Assembly: GCF_040813715.1 (NCBI RefSeq)
Contig: NZ_JBFOCH010000001.1
DNA: 64,000 nt
DNA from: Mesorhizobium_K marinum
GTDB taxonomy: Bacteria > Pseudomonadota > Alphaproteobacteria > Rhizobiales > Rhizobiaceae
Strand: one strand, 5' to 3'
Below the pieces are notes generated by a model, which saw nothing but the letters and a program-made list of their open reading frames with translations, did not search any database and was not told the DNA's origin. Both the position numbers and the translations under genes were made by a program. Below are positions 22,227 through 33,850 of this stretch, piece after piece. Within the stretch, counting starts at the first letter, position 1; each line of letters opens with the position of its first letter.

Positions 22227-23086
22227 GACGCTGCTCCCCGCAGGGCCGGCGGAGCGGCGACATTCGCCACGCCGAATTCGCGCGCATTCCTGAGATTGGG
22301 GATCTTCCGGCGCGCCTGTGCCGACAGCGCCGTGTCGATCTCGGCGACGATGACGCCGGGCTCGTCATGGTCGGCCTCGGCGAGGATCCTGCCCCACGGA
22401 TCGACGATCAGCGAATGGCCGAACGTCTCGCGCCCGTCCTCGTGCAGCCCTCCTTGCGCGGCGGAAACCATGAAAGCGCCGTTTTCGATGGCGCGCGCCC
22501 GCTGCAGCACGTGCCAGTGGGCCTGGCCGGTCTGCCGGGTGAAGGCGGCCGGCGCGGTCAGCACCTCGGCGCCGGCCAGCGCCTCGGCGCGGAACAGCTG
22601 CGGGAAACGCACGTCGTAGCAGATACCGAAGCCGAGCCTGGCGACGCCGATGTCGGCGACGGCGGCTTCCGAGCCGGCCTCGTAGGTTGCCGATTCGCGC
22701 CAGCTCTCGCCATTGTCGAGATCGACGTCGAACATGTGGATCTTGTCGTAGCGCGCGGCGAGCGAGCCGTCCGGCGCGAAGAGATAGGCGCGGTTGGCGA
22801 TCTTGCCGTCCTCGCGCAGGATGCCGGTCGAGCCGACATGCAGGTAGATGCCGAGATCGCCGGCAAGCCGCCTGGCCGCCGCGACGACGGCATCCTTGCC
22901 CTCCACGGCAAAGGCCGCGGCGCGGTCGGCCTTGTCGCGGATGATGGCGCCGGTCATCTCCGGCGTCTGCACGTAATGCGCGCCCTTGCCGGCGGCCTCG
23001 CGCACCAGCGCCTCGAAATCGACGACGTTGCGGCCCGGCTCCCTGCCGGAGCGCATCTGGACGGCGGCGGCCTTGAACTTACCCAT
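22223..23086 (-). CDS. Carbon-nitrogen hydrolase (Nit2-like amidase)
   Basis: Nitrilase-superfamily amidase, probably acting on small amides; Nit2-type members hydrolyse alpha-ketoglutaramate or deaminated glutathione. The Glu-Lys-Cys triad is visible: Glu in TPEMTG (about residue 43), Lys in DKIHMFDVDL, Cys in GFGICYDVRFP. 287 residues. It lies in the leftward series grxC - this gene - DUF1178, with a 17-base gap after grxC, a neighbourhood that would fit thiol or glutathione upkeep (inference). Substrate unproven. Confidence 0.9.
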   Translation of the reverse strand: MGKFKAAAVQMRSGREPGRNVVDFEALVREAAGKGAHYVQTPEMTGAIIRDKADRAAAFAVEGKDAVVAAARRLAGDLGIYLHVGSTGILREDGKIANRAYLFAPDGSLAARYDKIHMFDVDLDNGESWRESATYEAGSEAAVADIGVARLGFGICYDVRFPQLFRAEALAGAEVLTAPAAFTRQTGQAHWHVLQRARAIENGAFMVSAAQGGLHEDGRETFGHSLIVDPWGRILAEADHDEPGVIVAEIDTALSAQARRKIPNLRNAREFGVANVAAPPALRGAAS

Positions 23087-23103
23087 GCTGCTGTTCCCGT
23101 GTT

Positions 23104-23367
23104 TCAGGCGCCCTTGGCGAGAAGCGGGTCGAGCCCGCCGCGACGCTCCAGATCGTGGAGCTCGTCGGAGCCGCCGACGTGGTGGTCGCCGACGAATATC
23201 TGCGGAAAGGTGCTGCGGCCGTTGGCGCGCGCGATCATCTCCTGGCGCAGCTCCGGCGAGAAGGAGGCGTCATGCTCGACATAGGCGACGCCCTTGCGAT
23301 CGAGCAGCCGCTTGGCCGCCGAGCAGTAGCCGCACATCATCCTGGTATAGATCGTCACGTCGACCAT
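23104..23367 (-). CDS. grxC: Glutaredoxin 3
   Basis: Dithiol glutaredoxin, a cytoplasmic glutathione-dependent disulfide reductase. The active site CGYC lies at about residues 12-15 (MMCGYCSAAKRLL). The cis-proline loop STFPQIFVGDHHVGGSDEL is intact. 87 residues, normal. It lies between the ComF-type gene and the amidase gene on the same strand, 28 bases after the former. Confidence 0.95.
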   Translation of the reverse strand: MVDVTIYTRMMCGYCSAAKRLLDRKGVAYVEHDASFSPELRQEMIARANGRSTFPQIFVGDHHVGGSDELHDLERRGGLDPLLAKGA

Positions 23368-23395
23368 GGTCGTTCCGTCTTCTGTCCTTCGCCGA

Positions 23396-24211
23396 CTATA
23401 TAGGGTCTGGCCGGTCGGCCCGGAAGTCCCCTGACCTTAAGTCCCCCGGCGCAACACCGCTTGGCAGCACCCGTGCGAATGTGAGCACATCGACCGCGAT
23501 CGCGCCACCTTTCACCAGCGCGCGGGTCGCCGAGGCGACCGTCGCGCCGGTCGTGTAGACATCGTCGACCAGCAGAACCCGGCGGCCACGCACGCGGATT
23601 TCCTGGCCGGGCGGCACCCGGAAGGCGGCGCGGACATTGTCACGGCGCTCGTCATGGCCGAGCCCGACCTGCTGGCGGGTCACCTTGACGCGGCGGATCG
23701 CCGTCGGCTCGAACGGCTTGCCCGTCTGTGCGGCAACGGCGCGCGCAAGCTCCGCCGACTGGTTGAAGCGGCGCACGAAGAAGCGGCGCCAGTGCAACGG
23801 CACCGGCGTCACGACATCGGCGTCGCTGACGAGTTCGGCGCCGGCGCGCACCATCCAGCGCGCCATCCAGGGCGCGAGATCGGTGCGGTCGGCATATTTC
23901 AGCGCCTGGACCATGCGGCCGGCGACGCCCGAATAAGCGACCGCGGCGCGGGCCCGCGCAAAGGGCGGCGGGTCGGCGATAGCCTCCGCCGACAGGAACC
24001 CCTCGCCCATCTCGTGTGCGAAAGGCGTGCCCATCACCGCGCACCAGGGACGCTCGAGGAACCGCAGCTTCGGCCAGCACGAACCGCACAGCGAGCCGGG
24101 CTGCGAAACCTGCCGGCGACAGCCGGCGCAGACCGGCGGCAGCAGCAACCGGAGCGGCGCGGCCAATGCGCCACGCGCAAGCGTTGCGAAATGCGTTCCG
24201 CGAAGCAACAT
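23396..24211 (-). CDS. ComF family protein (phosphoribosyltransferase-like)
   Basis: Double zinc-ribbon plus PRTase protein related to ComFC, a competence-linked factor in some bacteria; its role in Rhizobiales is unproven. The N-terminus has CAGC...CGSC ligand pairs (about residues 28-46). The C-terminal PRTase domain has RRFNQSAELAR and the PRPP loop VLLVDDVYTTGATV (about 217-230). ATG 24211 is chosen from the family start; AAGGG lies about 11 bases upstream. 271 residues. Divergent from the methyltransferase gene with only ~87 bases between them. Confidence 0.88.
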   Translation of the reverse strand: MLLRGTHFATLARGALAAPLRLLLPPVCAGCRRQVSQPGSLCGSCWPKLRFLERPWCAVMGTPFAHEMGEGFLSAEAIADPPPFARARAAVAYSGVAGRMVQALKYADRTDLAPWMARWMVRAGAELVSDADVVTPVPLHWRRFFVRRFNQSAELARAVAAQTGKPFEPTAIRRVKVTRQQVGLGHDERRDNVRAAFRVPPGQEIRVRGRRVLLVDDVYTTGATVASATRALVKGGAIAVDVLTFARVLPSGVAPGDLRSGDFRADRPDPI

Positions 24212-24298
24212 TGGCGAGAGCCCTTGCGGTCGACGCCCGACGATAGCAGAAGTCGCAACCATCGCGGCGAACAATTCGCCGCCCGAACGGAAGATGCC

Positions 24299-25274
24299 GT
24301 GACGCCGGAGCCACAACAGATCATCGACACGCGCCTGTCGATCGAGCGCAAGCGCCGCGCGCTTTTGCGCGCCACGCCTGGCGCCGACTTCCTGATGACG
24401 CGCGCCGCCGACGACCTCGCCGACCGGCTGTCCACGATATCGCGGCGCTTTTCCCGGGCGGCGGCGCTCTATTGCGTGACCGCCGCGGCGGCGGAAGCGA
24501 TCCGGGCAGCCGGCAAAGCCGACGAGACGGTGAGGGTCGAAGCGGATTCCTCCTTCCTGGGCGGCGCGCCGGGCGTGGTCGCCAAGGCCGGGCACCTGCC
24601 GTTCGAGCCGGCGAGCATCGACCTCGCGGCATCGCTCCTGTCGCTGCAGGACGAGAACGACNNNCGTGGTCGCCAAGGCCGGGCACCTGCCGTTCGAGCC
24701 GGCGAGCATCGACCTCGCGGCATCGCTCCTGTCGCTGCAGGACGAGAACGACATTCCCGGCATGCTCGTGCAGATCCGCCGCGCGCTGATGCCGGACGGC
24801 CTCTTCCTGGGGGCGATGGCGGGGGCCGGCACGCTTGCCGAACTGCGCGAGAGCCTGCTTGCGGCCGAGGCGGAACTGTCGGGCGGGGCAAGCCCGCGCG
24901 TCTTGCCCTTCGCCGACGTCAGGGATGCGGGCGCCCTGCTGCAGCGCGCGGGCTTCGCCCTGCCGGTCACCGACGTCGAGACAACGACGGTGCGCTACGC
25001 CACAATGTTCGACCTGATGGCCGACCTGCGCGCCATGGGCGCGGCAAACACGCTGTCGGGACGCTCGCGCCGGCCCCAGACGCGGGCATTTTTCGCGCGC
25101 GCGGCGCAGATCTATGCCGAACGCTTCTCCGACCCGGACGGCCGCATCCGGGCGACGTTCTCGATCATATGGATGTCGGGCTGGGCGCCTGACGCCTCGC
25201 AACGGAAGCCGCTGCGGCGTGGATCGGCGGAGGTGTCGCTGGCAAAGGTGCTGGGCGACCGGGGAGCAGGCTGA
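24299..25274 (+). CDS. SAM-dependent methyltransferase (BioC/NDUFAF5-like), frame broken by an assembly join
   Basis: Predicted class I methyltransferase. The frame opens at GTG 24299 (GGAAG upstream) and runs through VVAKAGHLPFEPASIDLAAS. It is then interrupted by NNN at 24662-24664 and a repeated 88-base flank that shifts frame. Deleting 91 bases restores one 294-residue protein ending at 25274. The region LPFADVRDAGALLQRAGFALP and the NTLSGRSR segment resemble NDUFAF5/BioC-type proteins found in many alphaproteobacteria. Substrate unknown. Divergent from the ComF gene and almost touching the convergent Flp pilin gene. Confidence 0.82.
24574..24752. other. Unmerged contig join inside the methyltransferase gene
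   Basis: Bases 24574-24661 recur without change at 24665-24752 around NNN. The 91-base offset creates a false frameshift. Confidence 0.88.
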
Positions 25275-25275
25275 C

Positions 25276-25452
25276 CTACCGGTTGAATGCCTTTTGTATC
25301 TCGCGGTCCTGATTGGCGAACATGTCCTTGACGCCATCGCCGACCGCTCCGATTCCGGCGACGACGACCAGAGACAGCAGCGCCACGATAAGGCCGTACT
25401 CGATGGCGGTCGCGCCGCCTTTGTCGGCCAGGAATCGCTGGATCAATCGCAT
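25276..25452 (-). CDS. Flp family type IVb pilin
   Basis: Small 58-residue ORF. It starts at ATG 25452 with GGAAGGA just upstream. The sequence begins MRLIQRFLADKGGATAIEYG, with the Flp cleavage region where a prepilin peptidase would cut before ATAIEYG, followed by a hydrophobic helix (LIVALLSLVVVAGIGAVG) and a short polar tail. Flp pilins build tight-adherence (Tad) pili. No cpa/tad assembly genes are in this window, so this is an orphan copy. It lies convergent with the methyltransferase gene. Confidence 0.88.
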   Translation of the reverse strand: MRLIQRFLADKGGATAIEYGLIVALLSLVVVAGIGAVGDGVKDMFANQDREIQKAFNR

Positions 25453-25555
25453 GACGTCCTTCCCTATTCGGCCCGCAGGGTATCGCTGACCCCTTAAGAA
25501 AGGTTAACGACGCAGCGTTAAGAAAGCTTAAGCGCGGGACCCGAAAAGGCCGGGA

Positions 25556-25870
25556 TCAGCAATCGCCGCTGCGCCGCCCGTCCGAGCGGATGATGCAGCT
25601 CGCACCGGGCCGCTGCAGCACGCTCTTGCGGATCGTGTAGACGTCGCGCAGGCCGATCGAGCCGGTGGTGGTGTGGTCGATTGCGCCGAGAGCGGCGAGC
25701 GGTGACCTTGCGTAGCGCTCCGCAACGGGCGCAAGGATCAGCGCCAGGGCGACAGCGCCGGAGCCGAACAGCAACGCGACGCGCAGCATGCCCATACCGG
25801 CCGCGCCGAGCACGGGCGCTTTCGGCCCGCGAATGGCATTCCAGTCGTCTTCCTGCTGCATGTCGACCAT
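25556..25870 (-). CDS. Conserved small membrane protein, function unknown
   Basis: Protein of about 104 residues with one clear membrane segment (about residues 29-49: VALLFGSGAVALALILAP). A conserved-looking C-terminal part follows, LRDVYTIRKSVLQRP, ending with a Cys-Ile-Ile and a final Cys, which may form a disulfide outside the membrane. ATG 25870 is chosen; a longer frame starts at TTG 25927 and is less likely. It lies next to the Flp pilin gene on the same strand, but no link between them is shown. Confidence 0.65.
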   Translation of the reverse strand: MVDMQQEDDWNAIRGPKAPVLGAAGMGMLRVALLFGSGAVALALILAPVAERYARSPLAALGAIDHTTTGSIGLRDVYTIRKSVLQRPGASCIIRSDGRRSGDC

Positions 25871-26000
25871 TCCCAAGCGCCACGGTCGGTGAAATCCGGC
25901 CAGGAGCGCGGCCGGTCGATGGTTCAATTTTTCACAGATCGCTAAACGGTTGATTAATGCAGATGCCAGCTTCCGCGGCGGCAGGCGGCCAAACGGCGCC

Positions 26001-26414
26001 CTACAGCAGGTCGATGAGGTGCGGGACGAGCGGCAGGTCGGCCGGCGGCATCGGATAGTCGCGCATCTGAATCGGCCGCACCCATTTCAGCGCCTGGCCC
26101 TCGAGCGGCTGCGGCACGCCCCAGAACCTGCGGCAGACGAACAGCGGCATCAGAAGGTGGAAGTCGTCATAGGTATGGCTGGCGAAAGTCAGGGGAGCCA
26201 GGCAATCGACCTTGGTTTCCACGCCGATCTCTTCGCGGAGCTCGCGAACGATCGTCTCTTCGGGCGTTTCGCCTGATTCCACCTTGCCGCCCGGGAACTC
26301 CCATAACCCGGCCAGCGCCTTGCCCTCGGGACGCTGTGCGAGCAGCACGCGGCCGTCCGCGTCGACCAGGGCGACGGCCGCGACGAGCAGGAGCCTCCTT
26401 GCGTCGGCTGTCAC
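26001..26414 (-). CDS. mutT: 8-oxo-dGTP diphosphatase MutT (Nudix hydrolase)
   Basis: Hydrolyses oxidised guanine nucleotides and so limits mutation. The Nudix box is complete: GGKVESGETPEETIVRELREEIGV, about residues 42-65. 137 residues. The start is GTG 26414 with GAGGGG just upstream, only 3 bases after the stop of the GNAT gene, so the two are co-transcribed (order argJ - GNAT - mutT). Confidence 0.92.
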   Translation of the reverse strand: MTADARRLLLVAAVALVDADGRVLLAQRPEGKALAGLWEFPGGKVESGETPEETIVRELREEIGVETKVDCLAPLTFASHTYDDFHLLMPLFVCRRFWGVPQPLEGQALKWVRPIQMRDYPMPPADLPLVPHLIDLL

Positions 26415-26417
26415 CCC

Positions 26418-27336
26418 TCAGCCCTCCGGCCTGCGGCGGTAGTGGTAGCTGTAGAGTTCGGTGAAGCCGAGCCCGCGATAGAGCCTGAGGGCGGCGGGAT
26501 TGTCCGCCTCGACCTGCAGCCAGGCCCGCCGGGCGCCCCGCAGCCTCGCCCATTTCAGCGCCGACAGGACGAGCCTGCGACCGTGGCCCTTGCCGCGCTC
26601 GGCCTCGGCGGTGGCGACCTCGAACAGCCCGGCAAGATCGCCCTCGTGCACGCAGATCGCGGTCGTCAGCGGCTCGTCGCCGCGCTCCAGCGCAAACAGG
26701 CCGACCTCAGGCTGGATCGCGCCGATGATCTCCGAAAGCCCCGCCCTGAGCGTTGCGTCGGTGGCGTGCGTCGTCATCGTGGCGGTGACGAAGCGGCCCA
26801 TGTCCTTCAGCGGAATCTGGTCCATCGCGCCATTCACCGCCGCATTGTCGAGATCAGCCTGCATGACCAAGGAATCGCCGAAGCGGATCCACCCCTCGCC
26901 CTCGAGGTGGCGCTCGAGCGGGGCGCCTGCCAGCGGCGACATGCGAAACGTCAGNGTTCACCGCCGCATTGTCGAGATCGGCCTGCATGACCACGGAATC
27001 GCCGAAGCGGATCCACCCCTCGCTCTCGAGGTGGCGCTCGAGCGGGGCGCCTGCCAGCGGCGACATGCGAAACGTCAGCGGCCGGCCGTAGGCCTCGAAG
27101 CGCCGGCCCGCGCGCATGACGCGCTCAGGCAGGTCGTGAACGTCGCGCGGGTCGAGCGGATTGACCGAGTTCAGCCGCTTGGCCGGGTGGCCGGCCGTCA
27201 GGCGCACGACCCAGGTGCCGTCGTAGTGGACGGCCGCCGCCGGCCAGGCGCGGAACCCCGCCGCCTCGAACTGGCGCACGGTCGACAGGCCGGTCCCGGC
27301 GCGCTGGCCCGGCATCGCGTCAGCGCCGCCCGACAC
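26418..27336 (-). CDS. GNAT family N-acetyltransferase, frame broken by an assembly join
   Basis: Predicted acetyl-CoA-dependent N-acetyltransferase. The acetyl-CoA loop AERGKGHGRRLVLSALKWAR and the C-terminal NPAALRLYRGLGFTELYSYHYR are typical GNAT features. The N-terminal half (STVRQFEAAGFRAWPA, NPLDPRDV) belongs to the same protein but is cut off by N26955 and a 122-base repeated flank. Deleting 124 bases restores one 264-residue frame. It lies 18 bases after argJ, a constant neighbour in Rhizobiales. Start GTG 27336 is tentative; ATG 27315 is an alternative. Substrate unknown. Confidence 0.82.
26833..27078. other. Unmerged contig join inside the GNAT gene
   Basis: Bases 26833-26954 recur at 26957-27078 with about three differences, around N26955. 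The 124-base offset splits the gene into two false ORFs. Confidence 0.88.
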
Positions 27337-27354
27337 TTGGCCCGATCCCGTCCA

Positions 27355-28596
27355 TCAGCTTCTGTAGTCGCCGTTGATGGCGACGTATTCCTTGGTGAGG
27401 TCGCACGTCCACACCGTCGCCTTTCCGCGGCCGATGCCGATGTCGGCGACGATCCTGATCTCGTCGCGCTGCATGTAGCGCGAGGTCGCCTCCTCGGAAT
27501 AGCCGGGATCGCGCTCGCCCTCGAAGGCGAGGCGGTTGTCGCCGAACCAGATCGACAGGCGGTCGCGGTCGGCCGGTTCGCCGGACTTGCCGACGGCCAT
27601 GACGACGCGGCCCCAGTTGGCGTCCTCGCCGGCGATCGCCGTCTTGACCAGCGGCGAGTTGGCGATCGACAGCGCGATCTTCCTGGCCGAACGCGACGAT
27701 TTCGCGCCGGTCACCGTCACCTCGACCTGCTTGCGGGCGCCCTCGCCGTCGCGCACGACCTGCAGCGCCAGCGACTTCAGGACCTTGCCCAGCCCGCGCT
27801 TGAAAGCGGCGAGCCGGGGGTCTTTCACATCGGCGATGCGCGGCGCGCCCCGCTTCGCCGCAGCCCCGGTGGCGAACAGCAGCAGCGTGTCGCTGGTCGA
27901 CGTGTCGCTGTCGACCGTGATGGCGTTGAAGGTCTTGCCGACGGCGCCGGACAGCAGGGACTGCAGGACCGGCGCGGCGATCGGCGCGTCGGTGGCGACG
28001 AAGGACAGCATGGTCGCCATGTCGGGCGCGATCATGCCGGCGCCCTTGGCGATGCCGTTGATGGTCACGTCCACGTCGCCGAGCCTGACGGTCACGGTGG
28101 CGACCTTCGGGAAGGTGTCGGTGGTCATGATGGCGCTGGCGGCCTCGCGCCAGAATTCGCCCGTCGCCTGCTTCACCATGCCGGCAAGCAGGTGAGAGAA
28201 GCGGCTGGCGTCGAGCGGCTCGCCGATCACCCCGGTGGAGGCGAGGAAAACCTCGTTTTCGCGGCAGCCCGCGGCCGCCGCGCCGGCCTTGCCGGTCATG
28301 GCGGTCGACTCGCGCCCCTTCTTGCCGGTGAAGGCGTTCGCATTGCCCGAATTGACGACCAGGAGGCGCGCCTTGCCGCCGGCGAGGTTGCCGCGGCACC
28401 AGTCGACCGGCGCCGACGGGCATTTCGAGCGGGTGAAGACGCCGGCGACTTCCGTGCCCGCGTCGAACACCATCGCCAGGACGTCGGTGCGGTCCTTGTA
28501 CTTGATGCCGGCCGCCGCGATCGCCATGCGCACGCCCTCGATGGCGGGCATCTCGGGATATTTCTTCGGAGCGAGCGGGGAAACGGCAGTCGACAA
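27355..28596 (-). CDS. argJ: Bifunctional glutamate N-acetyltransferase / amino-acid acetyltransferase ArgJ
   Basis: Arginine synthesis: moves the acetyl group from N-acetylornithine to glutamate and may also use acetyl-CoA. The self-cleavage site before Thr is in KGAGMIAPDMATML, which gives alpha and beta chains. The C-terminus EYVAINGDYRS is typical. The best start is TTG 28596, because GGAGG lies 8 bases upstream and the protein then begins STAVSPLAPKKYPEMPA like the family; the ATG at 28674 would add an unlikely Arg/Ser-rich leader. 413 residues. Followed by the GNAT and mutT genes. Confidence 0.94.
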   Translation of the reverse strand: MSTAVSPLAPKKYPEMPAIEGVRMAIAAAGIKYKDRTDVLAMVFDAGTEVAGVFTRSKCPSAPVDWCRGNLAGGKARLLVVNSGNANAFTGKKGRESTAMTGKAGAAAAGCRENEVFLASTGVIGEPLDASRFSHLLAGMVKQATGEFWREAASAIMTTDTFPKVATVTVRLGDVDVTINGIAKGAGMIAPDMATMLSFVATDAPIAAPVLQSLLSGAVGKTFNAITVDSDTSTSDTLLLFATGAAAKRGAPRIADVKDPRLAAFKRGLGKVLKSLALQVVRDGEGARKQVEVTVTGAKSSRSARKIALSIANSPLVKTAIAGEDANWGRVVMAVGKSGEPADRDRLSIWFGDNRLAFEGERDPGYSEEATSRYMQRDEIRIVADIGIGRGKATVWTCDLTKEYVAINGDYRS

Positions 28597-28807
28597 CAGA
28601 GAACCTCCGCGTGGCGGCGATGATCGGCACCGTTTGCCCGATAGCGCGGGGCTTCGCAAGGCGTCGCGTCGCATGAAATGCGATCCGGGGCCTCAATTTG
28701 CCAAGGGGTCGCGGAAGACGGGACCTAGCCGACCAACGGTGAAGCGGGTTGCCGAAACGGTCATTTTGGAGCAATCGTTTCCGGCAACAGGAACCGGGCA
28801 TTTCTCC

Positions 28808-29752
28808 ATGACAGAAGTCACATCGCCGGTCCTGCCGGTGAGCCTGATCATCGTTTCGGACTACGCGACGGCAGACGGCGACGGCGAACTGCGCCTGGCG
28901 CTTCAGGCCTATGGTCGCGACCCCGAGGGCATTCCGGCCGAGATCGTGGTGATGCTGCCGACCGGCCGTTCGTTCCGGCCGGATGAAGATCCCGACCTGG
29001 CGGAGATCGCCGCTGCGGCGGCGATCATCGTGGTCACGCACGACAGCGAGGAATCGTCGCAACTGAAGGATGCGGGCCTGGCGCACTGCCGCCACGACGT
29101 GGTCGCCGTGGTGGAGGCCGATTGCCTGCCAAGGCCGGGCTGGCTTGCCACGCTGTTCTCCTCATTTGCCATGATGCCCGAAGCGGAGGCGATTTCCGGG
29201 CGGACCAGCTACGGCGACGACAGCATGATGAAACGCGTGTTTTCGCTGCTGGACCGCGGATTCCTGGAATGCCGCGACCCGGACGGCCGGATCACCCATG
29301 TCAGCAACAACGGCGCTCTCTACAGACGCACGATGCTGGAACGCTTTCCCTACGAACCCAATCTGGGGCCGTTCATCAGCGCCCATCTGAGGCAGCATGC
29401 GATGGTCCGGGAAGGCATCGTCGTGGAGCTGGACGCCCGGGCCTTGTCGAACCATGCCTATGAGGGATTGCCGTTCCTTTGGGACCTCAGGCGCAACAAG
29501 GGTTTTCAGCACGCGCAGATGAAGCTGCGCAAGGCACCAGAACGCGGCCGGCTCGGTGCTGCGCTGAGCGCCGTGATGGCCTCCTTCAACGAGAACCGCA
29601 GGACCGCCCGCGCGGTGGGCCGCGACTTCTGCCGCCCGGGCGACTGGCCGCTGTTCTGGGTCATGATGTTCCTTGTGCGCATCCCCGAATTCGCGGGCGC
29701 AATCGCCACTGACGATACCGCCGGCTTCATGGCTTCGACCAAATATCGCTGA
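28808..29752 (+). CDS. Family 2-like glycosyltransferase
   Basis: Predicted nucleotide-sugar glycosyltransferase with a GT-A-like fold: an N-terminal VSLIIVSDYA strand, a DxD-like VVEADCLPRPGWLATL (about residues 102-117), and a C-terminal half with VSNNGALYRRTMLERFP. A single hydrophobic segment near 285-300 (LFWVMMFLVRIPEFAG) may contact the membrane. 314 residues. It is on the plus strand between argJ and the isomerase gene, both on the minus strand, so it looks inserted into a conserved order. Acceptor unknown. Confidence 0.75.
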   Translation: MTEVTSPVLPVSLIIVSDYATADGDGELRLALQAYGRDPEGIPAEIVVMLPTGRSFRPDEDPDLAEIAAAAAIIVVTHDSEESSQLKDAGLAHCRHDVVAVVEADCLPRPGWLATLFSSFAMMPEAEAISGRTSYGDDSMMKRVFSLLDRGFLECRDPDGRITHVSNNGALYRRTMLERFPYEPNLGPFISAHLRQHAMVREGIVVELDARALSNHAYEGLPFLWDLRRNKGFQHAQMKLRKAPERGRLGAALSAVMASFNENRRTARAVGRDFCRPGDWPLFWVMMFLVRIPEFAGAIATDDTAGFMASTKYR

Positions 29753-29821
29753 GAACCGGGCGAAGCCGGCGATAGCGCGAAATCGCCGGCGACAGGCTGC
29801 GCGGCCCGGGCCAGGCGACGC

Positions 29822-30733
29822 CTACGGGTTGGCGGCGTCCATGGCGTCGACGGCCGTCTTCAGGGCGGGGTCGGTCACATCGACCTTGCCGTCCTTGCGC
29901 AGCTGGTCGACCAGGGCGAAATACTTCTCGCGGAAGACCAGGTTGCGGATCTGGTCCTTAACCGCGTCGAAAGCCGGCGGCTGCTGGGCGCGCTTGTCCT
30001 CGACCAGGATGACGTGCCAGCCGAACTGGCTCTGGATCGGCTCCTTGGTGTAGCCGCCGACCTCGAGCGCGAACGCGGCCTTCTCGAACTCGGGAACCAT
30101 CTGCCCGGGCGCGAAATAGCCGAGGTCGCCGCCGGTAGTCTTGCCGCTCGGGTCGGTGGTGTGCTGGGCCGCGAGGTCCTCGAACTTGGCGCCGCCGTCG
30201 AGCTGCTTGATGATCGCATCGGCCTCCTCCTTGGTCTTCACCAGGATGTGGCGCGCCTTCACCTCGTTGACGGGCTCGGCCTCGGAAATCTGCTTGTCGT
30301 AGCGGGCGCGCACCTCTTCGTCGGTGATCTTCTGGCCGATATCCTTGTCGATCACCTCGCTGTGCAGCGCGCGCTGCTGGAGGAAGGCCATGCGGCGCTG
30401 GAACTCCGGATCCTTGTCGAGGCCCTCGGCGACGCCGCGCGCCGCAAGCAGCCGGATCTCCATGATCGCCATGAACGCCGCGGCGCGGCGCTGTTCCGGC
30501 GGCAGCTGGGCGTATTGCTGGTCGACGCTCGCCAGCGCCATCGCCAGGTCGGCCTCGGTGACCGGCTGGCCCTCGATGGTGGCGACGACGGCGGCCGGAT
30601 CGGGCGCGGCCGTTTCGGCCGGCTGGGCGGCCGGCGCGGCGTCCTGGGCGAGGACGGGGACCGTCAGACCCGCGATCATGCCGAGCGGCAATGCCAGTTT
30701 TGCAAGCGCGGCGCGGCGGAAGGAAAAGGACAT
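29822..30733 (-). CDS. Parvulin-type peptidyl-prolyl cis-trans isomerase (PpiC/SurA-like)
   Basis: Periplasmic folding factor. A signal peptide (about residues 1-29, ending PVLAQ) is followed by an Ala/Pro linker, a SurA-type N-terminal helical domain (about 45-130) and a parvulin domain (about 150-245) with VKARHILVKTKEEAD, GGDLGYFAPGQMVPEFEKAAF and GWHVILVED. 303 residues. The ATG is preceded by GGAGAG. Divergent from secA, the usual arrangement in Rhizobiales, linking export and periplasmic folding. Confidence 0.92.
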   Translation of the reverse strand: MSFSFRRAALAKLALPLGMIAGLTVPVLAQDAAPAAQPAETAAPDPAAVVATIEGQPVTEADLAMALASVDQQYAQLPPEQRRAAAFMAIMEIRLLAARGVAEGLDKDPEFQRRMAFLQQRALHSEVIDKDIGQKITDEEVRARYDKQISEAEPVNEVKARHILVKTKEEADAIIKQLDGGAKFEDLAAQHTTDPSGKTTGGDLGYFAPGQMVPEFEKAAFALEVGGYTKEPIQSQFGWHVILVEDKRAQQPPAFDAVKDQIRNLVFREKYFALVDQLRKDGKVDVTDPALKTAVDAMDAANP

Positions 30734-30820
30734 GAAGCTCTCCGGTCGGGGATTCAGGAAGTACCTTCAAACACGCCCGATTGTGGCGGAATTCAGCGCA
30801 AAGTGGCGCTGCGGCGCGCG

Positions 30821-30849
30821 TTGACATCGGTTGAGGCCCCTCTTATCTG
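30821..30849 (+). promoter_or_regulatory. Promoter of secA
   Basis: TTGACA (30821-30826), 17-base spacer, TATCTG (30844-30849) in the gap between the divergent isomerase and secA genes. The leader to ATG 30978 would be about 120 nt. Confidence 0.68.
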
Positions 30850-30977
30850 TCCAGCGTCTTTGCGTCCAGAAGCGTTTTCGGGACGCATTTCGCTGTTTTT
30901 CGGGTCCGCCCCGCCTGCCAAGCCCTGCGGATTGCGCTGGCGGCAGCCGGCAAAACCACGTTTGAAAGGACCATTTG

Positions 30978-33713
<2,736 letters not shown>

Positions 33714-33819
33714 ACCGCCCGCGCCGCCGGCCCGGCGGCGCGAGACGGCTGACGGCTTGTTGACCGCGATCGGCTGAAACGACCCGCGCCAGCGGCAAAA
33801 GATGTGCTATGACGTCCCT

Positions 33820-33840
33820 CACATGACCTCAGGTGATGTG
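33820..33840. promoter_or_regulatory. Operator-like 21-bp palindrome before the radical SAM gene
   Basis: Arms CACATGACCT and AGGTGATGTG surround one central base; nine of ten positions per arm are symmetric. It ends 10 bases before the ATG of the radical SAM gene and abuts its ribosome site AAGGAA. No T-run follows, so it is not a terminator of secA. It could bind a dimeric regulator; none is encoded next to it. Confidence 0.5.
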
Positions 33841-33850
33841 AAGGAACGCC

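Noticed and set aside
26418..27336. Two separate overlapping acetyltransferase genes
   Set aside because: The overlap is the duplicated flank of N26955; collapsing it yields one normal GNAT protein.
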